Origin: Legionellaceae bacterium
GTDB lineage: Bacteria; Pseudomonadota; Gammaproteobacteria; Legionellales; Legionellaceae
Length of the DNA stretch: 7,675 nt
Direction: 5' to 3'
NCBI GenBank assembly: GCA_030696465.1
Contig: JAUYSE010000110.1
Coordinates: 1-7,675 of the forward strand
The notes below the pieces were generated by a model, which saw nothing but the letters and a program-made list of their open reading frames with translations, was not told where the DNA came from and made no database searches. Both the position numbers and the translations under genes were made by a program. Positions 1 through 5,961 of the stretch are shown here, piece after piece; position 1 is the first letter of the stretch; every line of letters begins with the position of its first letter.

Positions 1-49
1 ACATTAAGAGGGAAACAAAGTACTGCATGCGTAACAGGTCTAAATAAGC

Positions 50-179
50 ATTCCCGCGCAGCACAAAGCGAGAGCGGGTGACGATGAAGGGGGGGGGCCG
101 TCCGCGCGCAGGCTTTTGCGAGCACGGCGGGGTCCGCAATCGGCAGGACCCGCCTTTCTAATCTAGAAAAAGCGGGAAT
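50..179. repeat. Compound palindromic element bounded by ATTCCCGC inverted ends
   Basis: The 8-mer ATTCCCGC at 50-57 is the exact reverse complement of GCGGGAAT at 172-179, giving a bounded segment of 130 bp. Inside are a CCCGC/GCGGG pair (53-57 with 74-78), the G9 tract, an imperfect stem near 99-126 and the complete hairpin core of repeat family A. No coding capacity is visible. It could be a small non-autonomous mobile element, a composite of intergenic repeats, or coincidence; 8-bp ends alone do not prove mobility, and I see no clear target-site duplication. Confidence 0.4.
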
Positions 180-181
180 TC
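126..181 (+). repeat. Family A palindromic repeat, copy 1
   Basis: A 29-bp hairpin core (126-154) has arms GGCGGG/CCCGCC, a one-G bulge, then TCC/GGA, with a loop around GCAATCGGCA. It is followed by a 27-bp flank (155-181) containing ATCTAGA and ending in GCGGGAATTC. The element starts 40 bp beyond the rodA stop codon. The same 56-bp unit recurs at 3781-3836: the core matches 28 of 29 in the same strand orientation and the flank matches 25 of 27 inverted. No U-tract follows the stem in the rodA direction, so it is not a classical intrinsic terminator, although it may protect or end rodA transcripts. Confidence 0.8.
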
Positions 182-220
182 ATTCGAAAAAAAGAGAGAA
201 CTCCTTTCTCCTTCCCCTCC

Positions 221-1345
221 TCACATCGGCCTTGCTGCAAATAAAATCTTATGCGTACTAATCGACATTAAAATACCGAAGCTAGCAAGGAAGGTAAGCA
301 TCGCGGTGCCACCGTAACTCACTAAAGGAAGTGGAATCCCGACCACAGGTAAAATACCCATCACCATGCCCATGTTCACAAAGGCGGATACAAAAAAGCT
401 CATCGTCAAACTACCCGCCAATAAGCGCGTAAAATTAGTTTGTGCTTTTTGCGCAATATAAAGGCTTCTTAGAGTAATACCGGCAATAATACACAACAAC
501 ACTGTGGTGCCCAATAATCCAAACTCTTCACCACTGACCGCAAAAATAAAGTCGGTGGCATGTTCGGGTAAAAAATTCAGATGAGATTGACTGCCATTTA
601 GCCAGCCTTTACCCCATAAACCACCAGAGCCAATAGCAATTTTGGACTGGATAATATGGTATCCCGAGCCTAAAGGATCATTCTCTGGGTGAAGTAGGGT
701 GAGGATGCGTTGTTTTTGGTAGTCATGTAATACCCTCCATAACATAGGCATCAAAATTGCGATAGTAGAGAGTAAATACACTATCCATCGAAAACGGATT
801 CCGGCGATAAATATAGCACTTCCGCCGGCGGCAACGACTAAAATAGCGGTGCCTAAATCCGGCTGTTTGGCGATAAGAAATGCTGGTATGAAAACCAAGG
901 CACAGGCGTATAAAAAGTCTTTGAGAGAGAGCGGCGACGGTTTATCATTTAAATACCAGGCAGCCATCATAGGAATGGCCAGTTTCATGATTTCTGACGG
1001 TTGAAAGCGGAAAATTCCAATATCCAACCAGCGTTGCGCACCTTTCCCAATTTTTCCCATGATCATCACTAAAATTAGCAATGCTAAACCGACGCCGTAA
1101 ATCCAAGGCGACCAACATTTATATTTGTGTGGTGGAATAGCGGCAAAACCAAGGGCAACAATGATTGCCAGCATAATACGTAAGGATTGCTGTAAAATCA
1201 TATGGGTATTTTGATGCGAGGCACTATACAGAATAATAAGTCCAAAACTTAAGAGCGTGAATAAACCTAAGAATAAAGGAAGATCAATATATAAAATATA
1301 TCGATGTAATCGATATACCGGATGGTGATTAAGGAGCGTGGTCAT
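221..1345 (-). CDS. rodA: RodA, SEDS-family peptidoglycan glycosyltransferase of the elongasome
   Basis: RodA polymerises lipid II into glycan strands during lateral wall growth and works with PBP2 in the inner membrane. The 374-residue product is close to the E. coli length (370) and is hydrophobic throughout, in keeping with the ten-helix SEDS fold. Diagnostic motifs are GAQRWLDIG (102-110), FQPSE-MKLA (114-123, with E118 and K121), KQPDLGTA (160-167), the loop motif FLPEHATDFIFA (258-269) with the catalytic-type Asp265, and GIPLPLVSYGG (336-346). An in-frame ATG lies four codons further upstream, but a GGGAG ribosome binding site overlaps that codon and sits 5 nt before the ATG at 1345, so I chose 1345. 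The gene follows mrdA with a 36-nt gap and is probably co-transcribed with it. All key residues are present. Confidence 0.97.
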   Translation of the reverse strand: MTTLLNHHPVYRLHRYILYIDLPLFLGLFTLLSFGLIILYSASHQNTHMILQQSLRIMLAIIVALGFAAIPPHKYKCWSPWIYGVGLALLILVMIMGKIGKGAQRWLDIGIFRFQPSEIMKLAIPMMAAWYLNDKPSPLSLKDFLYACALVFIPAFLIAKQPDLGTAILVVAAGGSAIFIAGIRFRWIVYLLSTIAILMPMLWRVLHDYQKQRILTLLHPENDPLGSGYHIIQSKIAIGSGGLWGKGWLNGSQSHLNFLPEHATDFIFAVSGEEFGLLGTTVLLCIIAGITLRSLYIAQKAQTNFTRLLAGSLTMSFFVSAFVNMGMVMGILPVVGIPLPLVSYGGTAMLTFLASFGILMSISTHKILFAARPM

Positions 1346-1350
1346 AATAA

Positions 1351-1355
1351 CTCCC
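1351..1355 (-). promoter_or_regulatory. Ribosome binding site that decides the rodA start
   Basis: On the minus strand GGGAG is followed by a 5-nt spacer (TTATT) and ATG at 1345-1343. The upstream in-frame ATG (1357-1355) overlaps this site and has no Shine-Dalgarno sequence of its own, so the shorter protein beginning MTTLLNHH is favoured. Confidence 0.7.
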
Positions 1356-1381
1356 ATTTTTGGGTAAAATATGGCGCATTT

Positions 1382-3223
1382 CTAAGCATGTTTGGGCTCA
1401 TAGTTATGATATAAGTGATAATAAGTATCTAAAACGGCTCTCGCAATAGTAGAGGCTAAAACATCGTGTTCAACCACCACGATAATAGCAACCTCAGGGT
1501 TTTCTACTGGAGTGAAGCCTAAAAATAAGGAGTTATCGCGTAGATAATCAGGGGTATTAGTGGTTCGATGTAATTCATAGGCTTTACCTCCAAACACCTG
1601 TGCTGTTCCCGTTTTTGCGGCCACACTGTAGGGCGGATTCCGGCCAAAACGATAGCCGGTTCCTTCATTACTGGTCGTAACGGCATGCATGGCGTCAATA
1701 ATAATATCCCAATAATGAGGGTCGCTTATTTGAACAGGGGGCTTGTAGGACCAGCGTGCAGGATAGATATGGTGTGTGTCCAGATCTTCATAGGCCTTGA
1801 GTAGATGAGGTTGATAGCGTACGCCACGTAAACTGATGGTAGCTACGGCGTGCACCAGTTGTAGGGGAGAGGCAAGCATAAAACCTTGACCAATCGCGGT
1901 AATTAAACTGTCACCAGGATACCAAGAAACTCCCTTGTTTTTACGCTTCCATTGGTCATTAGGAACTAAGCCAGAGGCTTCTTCATATAAATCAACCGAG
2001 CTTTTTTCACCGAAACCAAAACGATGTAACATTTCATCCATGGCATGAATACCCAGCTTATGCCCAAGTTGATAGAAATAAGGATCACAAGATACGGTGA
2101 TAGCACGGCTTAAATTGACAAAGCCATGTCCTTTTTTATTCCAGTCATGATAAACATGTTTTATCCCAGGTAATTGAAACCATCCTGGATCATAAATGGA
2201 GTAACGCGTGTCAATGACGTTTTTTTCTAAACCGGTTAAACCTATAAACGGTTTAATGGTGGATGCTGGGGGGTATACACCACGCACCGCTCTATGAAAC
2301 AGCGGTCTGTCTTTTGCAAAATTCAGTTGTTGAAATTCTTTTTGCGGAATACCTTGCACAAAAAGATTGGGATCAAAACTCGGGGTGCTGACCATGGCGA
2401 GTATCTCTCCGCCTTGTACATTCATCAGAATGACGGCACCCTGCTTATCTTTCATCAAGTCATAAATAGCGGATTGTAAACGCATATCTAAGGTTAAAAT
2501 GAGTTTTTCACCACTTTGTGAAGGGATTTTATCTAACACACGGATCATCCGTCCATTCACATCGGTTTCAACGCGCTGTGCGCCGATTTTTCCGTGTAAG
2601 CGATCTTCATAGAATTTTTCTACGCCGGTTTTTCCTACAAAGTTAGTGGCTTCATAATTAGTAGGGTTCAGTTGTTTTAATTCACTGAGGTTAATGCGAC
2701 CAACAAATCCAACCACATGAGAAGTCAGTGCACCAAAAGGATAATAACGAATGAGACGTGCTTTTAAGCTCACGCCCGGGAAGTGATATTGATTCACCGC
2801 AAAGCGCGCGATTTCTTCGGGCGTTAATTGCATTTTTATCGGAATGCTAGCAAAAGAAGGGTGTTGTTTACGGATATGTTGAAAGGTTTGGATGTCTTCA
2901 TTGCTAATACTGGGTAGGAGTCGCTGAAGTGCAGGCAAGGTTTTTTCTAAGTTCACATGCTCAGGAATAATTTCTAACGCAAAAACAGGTTTATTTTCAG
3001 CAATCAGCACGCCATTGCGATCGACAATAACCCCTCTCGGAGGCGGCATAGGGATGATACGAATTTGATTTTTAAGCGATAGCGTATGGTATTTAGCGTA
3101 ATCAATAATTTGTAAATGGATGAGTTGTATCAATAATAGCAGACACAATAGACACACGAGGGCATATAAAAAGTGCCATCGAGAGGCCATGCGCATGGGG
3201 GAAGTTTCGCGAGTATATGACAT
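1382..3223 (-). CDS. mrdA: Penicillin-binding protein 2, class B transpeptidase of the elongasome
   Basis: PBP2 cross-links the strands made by RodA and is anchored in the inner membrane with its domains in the periplasm. The 613-residue protein (E. coli 633) has a short cytoplasmic tail, one membrane helix (about 16-40), then the pedestal beginning with PPRGVIVDRNG (61-71) and containing VGKTGVEKFYED (196-207). The transpeptidase domain carries STIK (321-324, nucleophile Ser321), the SxD-type motif SCD (378-380) and KTGT (537-540). D345, D360, H366 and C379 match in spacing the zinc ligands reported for Acinetobacter baumannii PBP2. The start at 3223 has no strong ribosome binding site. Met10 and Met12 are alternatives with no better support, and a well-placed -10 lies just upstream. 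It is the first gene of the mrdA-rodA operon. Confidence 0.97.
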   Translation of the reverse strand: MSYTRETSPMRMASRWHFLYALVCLLCLLLLIQLIHLQIIDYAKYHTLSLKNQIRIIPMPPPRGVIVDRNGVLIAENKPVFALEIIPEHVNLEKTLPALQRLLPSISNEDIQTFQHIRKQHPSFASIPIKMQLTPEEIARFAVNQYHFPGVSLKARLIRYYPFGALTSHVVGFVGRINLSELKQLNPTNYEATNFVGKTGVEKFYEDRLHGKIGAQRVETDVNGRMIRVLDKIPSQSGEKLILTLDMRLQSAIYDLMKDKQGAVILMNVQGGEILAMVSTPSFDPNLFVQGIPQKEFQQLNFAKDRPLFHRAVRGVYPPASTIKPFIGLTGLEKNVIDTRYSIYDPGWFQLPGIKHVYHDWNKKGHGFVNLSRAITVSCDPYFYQLGHKLGIHAMDEMLHRFGFGEKSSVDLYEEASGLVPNDQWKRKNKGVSWYPGDSLITAIGQGFMLASPLQLVHAVATISLRGVRYQPHLLKAYEDLDTHHIYPARWSYKPPVQISDPHYWDIIIDAMHAVTTSNEGTGYRFGRNPPYSVAAKTGTAQVFGGKAYELHRTTNTPDYLRDNSLFLGFTPVENPEVAIIVVVEHDVLASTIARAVLDTYYHLYHNYEPKHA

Positions 3224-3249
3224 CCGTCTACGGGTATAAAAAGAAGGTG

Positions 3250-3279
3250 ATTATAACTGAGGAGCGCATATGATGCCAC
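3250..3279 (-). promoter_or_regulatory. Putative sigma-70 promoter of mrdA-rodA
   Basis: On the minus strand a perfect TATAAT (3255-3250) is preceded, after an 18-nt spacer, by GTGGCA (3279-3274), a 4 of 6 match to TTGACA. Predicted initiation is near 3243, leaving a leader of about 20 nt before the mrdA ATG. The -10 is strong and the -35 weak. Confidence 0.55.
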
Positions 3280-3303
3280 ATACCATATAAATAATCCGCA
3301 GAA

Positions 3304-3341
3304 AATCCGAGCATCGACACCTAACGGTCGCGGCTCGGATT
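3304..3341. repeat. Family B palindrome between the divergent mrdA and rsfS promoters
   Basis: Perfect 9-bp arms AATCCGAGC (3304-3312) and GCTCGGATT (3333-3341) enclose a 20-nt loop. The minus strand of 3324-3340 reads ATCCGAGCCGCGACCGT and matches 5204-5221 (ATCCGAGCCGCGAACCGT) with a single-base indel, so the two intergenic palindromes share sequence. A competing pair, ACACC (3318-3322) with GGTGT (3346-3350), would exclude the first stem. It may be inert repeat DNA, a folded site insulating the two promoters, or a protein-binding site. Confidence 0.6.
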
Positions 3342-3375
3342 ACTTGGTGTGGCGCCGAAAAAACAAGAGTAATTC

Positions 3376-3405
3376 TTGCATAGTACCCGTAAGAATTGAT
3401 AGAAT
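3376..3405 (+). promoter_or_regulatory. Putative sigma-70 promoter of rsfS
   Basis: TTGCAT (3376-3381), an 18-nt spacer and TAGAAT (3400-3405) form a good vegetative promoter. Initiation would fall near 3412. That excludes a TTG start at 3396, leaves almost no leader for the ATG at 3417, and gives about 26 nt of leader for the ATG at 3438. Confidence 0.6.
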
Positions 3406-3437
3406 TATCCCTTTTTATGGATAGATCGAAATATTTT

Positions 3438-3773
3438 ATGTCTAAAAAGCGCTCTTTACTGGATTCATTACTAGCTACTCTCGACAATAATCATGCGCTT
3501 GATGTCACCGTCATCGATGTGCGGGAACAAACCAGTGTTACCGATTATATGGTTATTTGTAACGGACGATCTTCGCGGCAAGTAAAATCTATAGCTGAAT
3601 TAACGACTGAAGGCATGAAAGCTTTGGGTTATCCTCGATTTGGCCAAAAAGATAATACCAACGCAGATTGGATATTACTCGATTTTGGTGATGTGGTCGT
3701 GCATGTGATGCAACCACAAATCAGAGCATTCTATAATCTTGAAGGTTTGTGGCAGCATACGTCGGAGTCATAA
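3438..3773 (+). CDS. rsfS: Ribosome silencing factor RsfS (Iojap/YbeB family)
   Basis: RsfS binds ribosomal protein uL14 on the 50S subunit and blocks joining to 30S, lowering translation during starvation or stationary phase. The 111-residue product (E. coli 105) shows the family signatures SVTDYMVICNGRSSRQVKSIA (33-53), NADWILLDFGDVVVHVM (75-91) and a C-terminal FYNLEGLW (98-105). In-frame starts also exist at 3396 (TTG) and 3417 (ATG). I chose 3438 because it aligns with the family N-terminus and suits the promoter at 3376-3405, though no strong Shine-Dalgarno sequence precedes it. In E. coli the order is rsfS-rlmH-mrdA-rodA on one strand; here rsfS is divergent from mrdA, rlmH is absent between them, and no nadD adjoins it. 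Confidence 0.95.
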   Translation: MSKKRSLLDSLLATLDNNHALDVTVIDVREQTSVTDYMVICNGRSSRQVKSIAELTTEGMKALGYPRFGQKDNTNADWILLDFGDVVVHVMQPQIRAFYNLEGLWQHTSES

Positions 3774-3780
3774 GTATAAG

Positions 3781-3847
3781 GAATTCCCGCTTTATCTAGA
3801 TTGGAAAGGCGGGGTCCGCAATTGGCAGGACCCGCCTTTCCAAGTAG
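3781..3847 (-). repeat. Family A palindromic repeat, copy 2, between convergent gene ends
   Basis: Perfect 13-bp arms TTGGAAAGGCGGG (3801-3813) and CCCGCCTTTCCAA (3831-3843) continue inward with TCC/GGA around a one-G bulge, and outward with CTA (3796-3798) against TAG (3845-3847). The left flank (3781-3807) is the inverted counterpart of the 155-181 flank of copy 1. It starts 7 bp after the rsfS stop and ends 16 bp before the MFS gene stop codon, so a hairpin forms at the 3' end of both convergent transcripts. No U-tract follows on either side. It may act as a bidirectional transcript end or stability element, by inference. CCCGCTTT (3787-3794) could pair instead with AAAGGCGGG (3805-3813). 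Confidence 0.8.
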
Positions 3848-3862
3848 AATATCCCACTCACC

Positions 3863-5113
3863 TTAAGCTTTAACTTCCACAGGCTTACGCGTCACTTTAT
3901 CAAAAAGAAACAACAACACACTATACCCCGCGCCCAGCAAGAAACAAAAGAGTCCAATGCAGAGTAACGCACTGCTCGTATAAAGCCAATTAGCGCCTTG
4001 TACACAGCCATAGATAATGAGCATACTCAGTAAGCTAATAAAGGCCGAAGTAATGCCCTTAGGGATATCAGTAGAGAACAATGCGGTGCGATGGAGCGGG
4101 CCGACACTAGTCCCCATGCCCAGACCATAAATCATTAAACCAGGCAAAAGATAGGTAAAATTTTGCGGATGGGTATATATTAAGGCCAGCATCAAGGTCA
4201 CACCCAGCAGTGCAATTACTCCGCCGATACGCATGACATCCTGTAAACTAAAGGATTTGGTGAGATAGTATAACAATACATTTCCGAGCATCATGGAGGC
4301 AAAAAAAGGCATCTGCCATAACCCATATTCAACAATAGATTGCTGCGCATTCACAATAATAATCACTGGGCCTAAAGCAATCCAAATCATACAAGGACTC
4401 AATAACAATCCTTCTGCAATACTCCCTAACATGATGGAAGGGGATTTTAATAATCCGAGATAATTCTTGAGAATCACACGAGGCATGACCGAGGTAACTG
4501 CAATGGGAGGGCCTTCTAATCGTGGAGTATTGAGCGTTTCTGGCATAAATTGTAATAAGCCCCAAAGCGCAATACAAGCACATCCGCCTAAAAGTATAAA
4601 AATACTAGGCCAAGGGTACACTTGTAGCATAAGCGCGCCAAGCAAAGGACCCAGTAAAGGAGAAAGCGAGGCCACATTACTTAAAATAGCGACCAAGCGC
4701 ACCGCGTGGACTTCCTCGAACATTTCTTGCAGTGCCGCGTAGCCAATAACGGTGGTAAAACATAAACTCATCCCTTCAAAAAAGCGCATCCATAAGAAGC
4801 CTTGAATAGAGGTCGCGTAGGGCAGCATAAAGGTGGTGATGATAAAAAGAATCACGCCGGCAATTTGTATAGGCTTGCGACCGTAGCGATCCGCTAAAGG
4901 GCCAAGTAGCCACTGCAGACTAGAGCCACCAAGGATGTAGGCCGTCAAGGATGAAGCAATATATTCTTTGTGTACTCCAAAGGTAGCGATTACTTCTTGC
5001 ATACCTGGTAAAATCATATCGTTTGCGAGATAAGTGGTTGCTTGAAAAAAGACGAGAAATATTGCAAAAATATGTGCTCGATGAGAAGAAATAGGGATTA
5101 ATAGTTTTCGCAT
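3863..5113 (-). CDS. mdfA: MdfA-type multidrug/proton antiporter of the major facilitator superfamily
   Basis: This 416-residue inner-membrane protein fits a 12-helix drug:H+ antiporter and follows E. coli MdfA (410 aa) closely. Shared marks include TTYLANDMILPGM in helix 1 (26-38), TAYILGGSSLQWLLGPLADRYGRKP (57-81, motif A at 71-81), MRFFEGMSLCF (109-119, Arg110 matching MdfA Arg112), GYAALQEMFEE (124-134), the antiporter motif SPLLGPLLGA (151-160) and MPETLNTPR near the central loop. Asp32 aligns with MdfA Asp34, but the position of the other functional acid, MdfA Glu26, is Gln24 here. That may alter substrate charge preference or proton coupling. The ribosome binding site is weak (AGG about 13 nt before the ATG). 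The gene stands alone, convergent with rsfS and divergent from wrbA. Its real substrates cannot be read from sequence. Confidence 0.9.
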   Translation of the reverse strand: MRKLLIPISSHRAHIFAIFLVFFQATTYLANDMILPGMQEVIATFGVHKEYIASSLTAYILGGSSLQWLLGPLADRYGRKPIQIAGVILFIITTFMLPYATSIQGFLWMRFFEGMSLCFTTVIGYAALQEMFEEVHAVRLVAILSNVASLSPLLGPLLGALMLQVYPWPSIFILLGGCACIALWGLLQFMPETLNTPRLEGPPIAVTSVMPRVILKNYLGLLKSPSIMLGSIAEGLLLSPCMIWIALGPVIIIVNAQQSIVEYGLWQMPFFASMMLGNVLLYYLTKSFSLQDVMRIGGVIALLGVTLMLALIYTHPQNFTYLLPGLMIYGLGMGTSVGPLHRTALFSTDIPKGITSAFISLLSMLIIYGCVQGANWLYTSSALLCIGLFCFLLGAGYSVLLFLFDKVTRKPVEVKA

Positions 5114-5160
5114 AAGATAAAATAGACCTAGAAGAGGTTTTATTAAAAGGCGATACTTTA

Positions 5161-5178
5161 GCAGATTTTGCAGATTTT
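5161..5178. repeat. Two tandem copies of a 9-mer
   Basis: GCAGATTTT occurs twice head to tail, 48 bp upstream of the MFS start codon. It could be a slippage product or a pair of binding half-sites for control of the MFS gene. Two 9-bp units are too few to distinguish these. Confidence 0.45.
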
Positions 5179-5198
5179 GGCACCAATATACGGTGTGT

Positions 5199-5290
5199 GA
5201 TCTATCCGAGCCGCGAACCGTGAGGGGGCGGAGCAGTTAAACGGTCGCATCAACGGCTCCGCTCCCTCACAGTCTCGGCTCGGGTAGATC
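5199..5290. repeat. Large two-tier palindrome between MFS gene and wrbA (family B related)
   Basis: Outer arms GATCTATCCGAGCCG (5199-5213) and CGGCTCGGGTAGATC (5276-5290) pair over 15 positions with one mismatch. After short asymmetric internal segments (6 and 5 nt), inner arms GTGAGGGGGCGGAGC (5220-5234) and GCTCCGCTCCCTCAC (5256-5270) pair over another 15 with one mismatch, around a 21-nt loop. Both mismatches would be G-U wobbles in one RNA strand. TGTGTGA (5194-5200) and TCACACA (5300-5306) extend the symmetry outside. Positions 5204-5221 recur inverted at 3324-3340. The element is more GC-rich than its surroundings and resembles a dispersed intergenic repeat able to form a cruciform or a stable RNA fold. 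Confidence 0.75.
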
Positions 5291-5335
5291 GCATTAATTT
5301 CACACATAAAATGCGCTCACCTTGATTGCACGCCT

Positions 5336-5352
5336 TATAATTGTACAACAAT
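5336..5352 (+). promoter_or_regulatory. -10 element of the wrbA operon with an overlapping inverted repeat
   Basis: TATAAT at 5336-5341 is a perfect -10, but no good -35 stands 16-18 nt upstream, which is compatible with an activator-dependent promoter. The inverted repeat ATTGT-ACA-ACAAT (5340-5352) starts at the end of the -10 and covers the predicted initiation point near 5348. A repressor bound there would block transcription. The short palindrome could also be chance. Confidence 0.5.
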
Positions 5353-5364
5353 GGAGAAAATACC

Positions 5365-5961
5365 ATGTTACCGTATGTATTAGTTTTATATTACTCGCGT
5401 TTTGGCGCTACCGCAGAATTAGCGCGTTGTATCAGTCAAGGCGTCACCAGCATAGAGGGGGTTGAAGTGCGTGTGCGTACGGTGCCGCCAGTGTCGGCTA
5501 CTTGTGAGGCTGTGGATCCAGCCGTTCCCGAACAAGGTGCCCCTTATGTGACGCTCGATGATTTAGCGCATTGCCAAGGCTTAGCATTAGGCAGTCCGAC
5601 GCGTTTCGGCAATATGGCGGCCGCGCTCAAATATTTTTTAGATGGCACCAGTAGCCTGTGGATGTCTGGGGCATTGGTAGACAAACCAGCAATAGTGTTC
5701 TCGTCCTCGGTGTCTTTACATGGCGGGCAAGAATCTACTTTGCTGAGTATGATGTTACCTTTACTCCATCATGGGATGGTATTACTCGGAATCCCTTACA
5801 CAGAAAAGGCATTAAGTAGTACCACTTCTGGTGGAACCCCTTACGGTGTCACGCATGTTGCCTCCGAAAACGGCCGTGTGGTCTTAAGTGAAGAAGAAAA
5901 ACAGTTAGCAAAATTTGCAGGTCAGCGTTTAGCGAAATTTGCGTTACGGAGTACGCTATGA
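5365..5961 (+). CDS. wrbA: WrbA-type flavoprotein, NAD(P)H:quinone oxidoreductase
   Basis: WrbA-family enzymes bind FMN and reduce quinones by two electrons in the cytoplasm, avoiding semiquinones and so limiting oxidative stress. The 198-residue product equals the E. coli length. It has the flavodoxin fold with the phosphate-binding loop YYSRFGATAELA (9-20), SPTRFGNM (77-84), SSSVSLHGGQEST (113-125), HHGM (135-138) and GGTPYG (156-161). I chose the ATG at 5365 because GGAG (5353-5356) lies 8 nt upstream; a TTG at 5341 would overlap the -10 element. The gene leads a three-gene operon, and its TGA overlaps the ATG of the next gene, suggesting translational coupling to a DNA repair nuclease. 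Confidence 0.93.
   Translation: MLPYVLVLYYSRFGATAELARCISQGVTSIEGVEVRVRTVPPVSATCEAVDPAVPEQGAPYVTLDDLAHCQGLALGSPTRFGNMAAALKYFLDGTSSLWMSGALVDKPAIVFSSSVSLHGGQESTLLSMMLPLLHHGMVLLGIPYTEKALSSTTSGGTPYGVTHVASENGRVVLSEEEKQLAKFAGQRLAKFALRSTL

Larger units (their letters stand above)
1..220. other. Gene-free repeat-rich region downstream of rodA
   Basis: No reading frame here can be supported on either strand. The stretch is far more GC-rich in its middle (about 50-180) than the genes around it. It holds a run of nine G (89-97), a weak imperfect stem around 99-126, a palindromic repeat copy (126-181) and a pyrimidine/purine-biased segment next to the rodA stop. Positions 1-49 contain only short open stretches. 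One of these, on the minus strand from an ATG at 26-28, runs off the window without a ribosome binding site, so I do not call it a gene. Confidence 0.6.

Noticed and set aside
2..28. Minus-strand open stretch from an ATG at 26-28 running off the window, possible start of a secreted protein
   Set aside because: Only nine residues are visible, no ribosome binding site precedes it, and the residues identify no family.
2294..2479. Plus-strand 61-codon frame inside mrdA
   Set aside because: It is antisense to the PBP2 transpeptidase region, with no start signals or motif.
3251..3487. Minus-strand 78-codon reading frame across the rsfS 5' region
   Set aside because: It overlaps the rsfS promoter, a palindrome and the start of rsfS; the translation has no recognisable motif.
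3801..3843. Canonical intrinsic terminator between rsfS and the MFS gene
   Set aside because: The stem is strong, but no run of T follows on either strand and the same sequence recurs as a dispersed repeat; a termination role is possible but not shown.
4329..5186. Reading frames overlapping the MFS gene on both strands (4329-4583, 4467-4742, 4920-5186)
   Set aside because: They lie in other frames or strands of a clear MdfA homologue and encode low-plausibility proteins.
5194..5306. CRP-type site or riboswitch from the TGTGA/TCACA symmetry
   Set aside because: The half-sites are about 100 bp apart instead of 6, and the fold matches no riboswitch class I can recognise.
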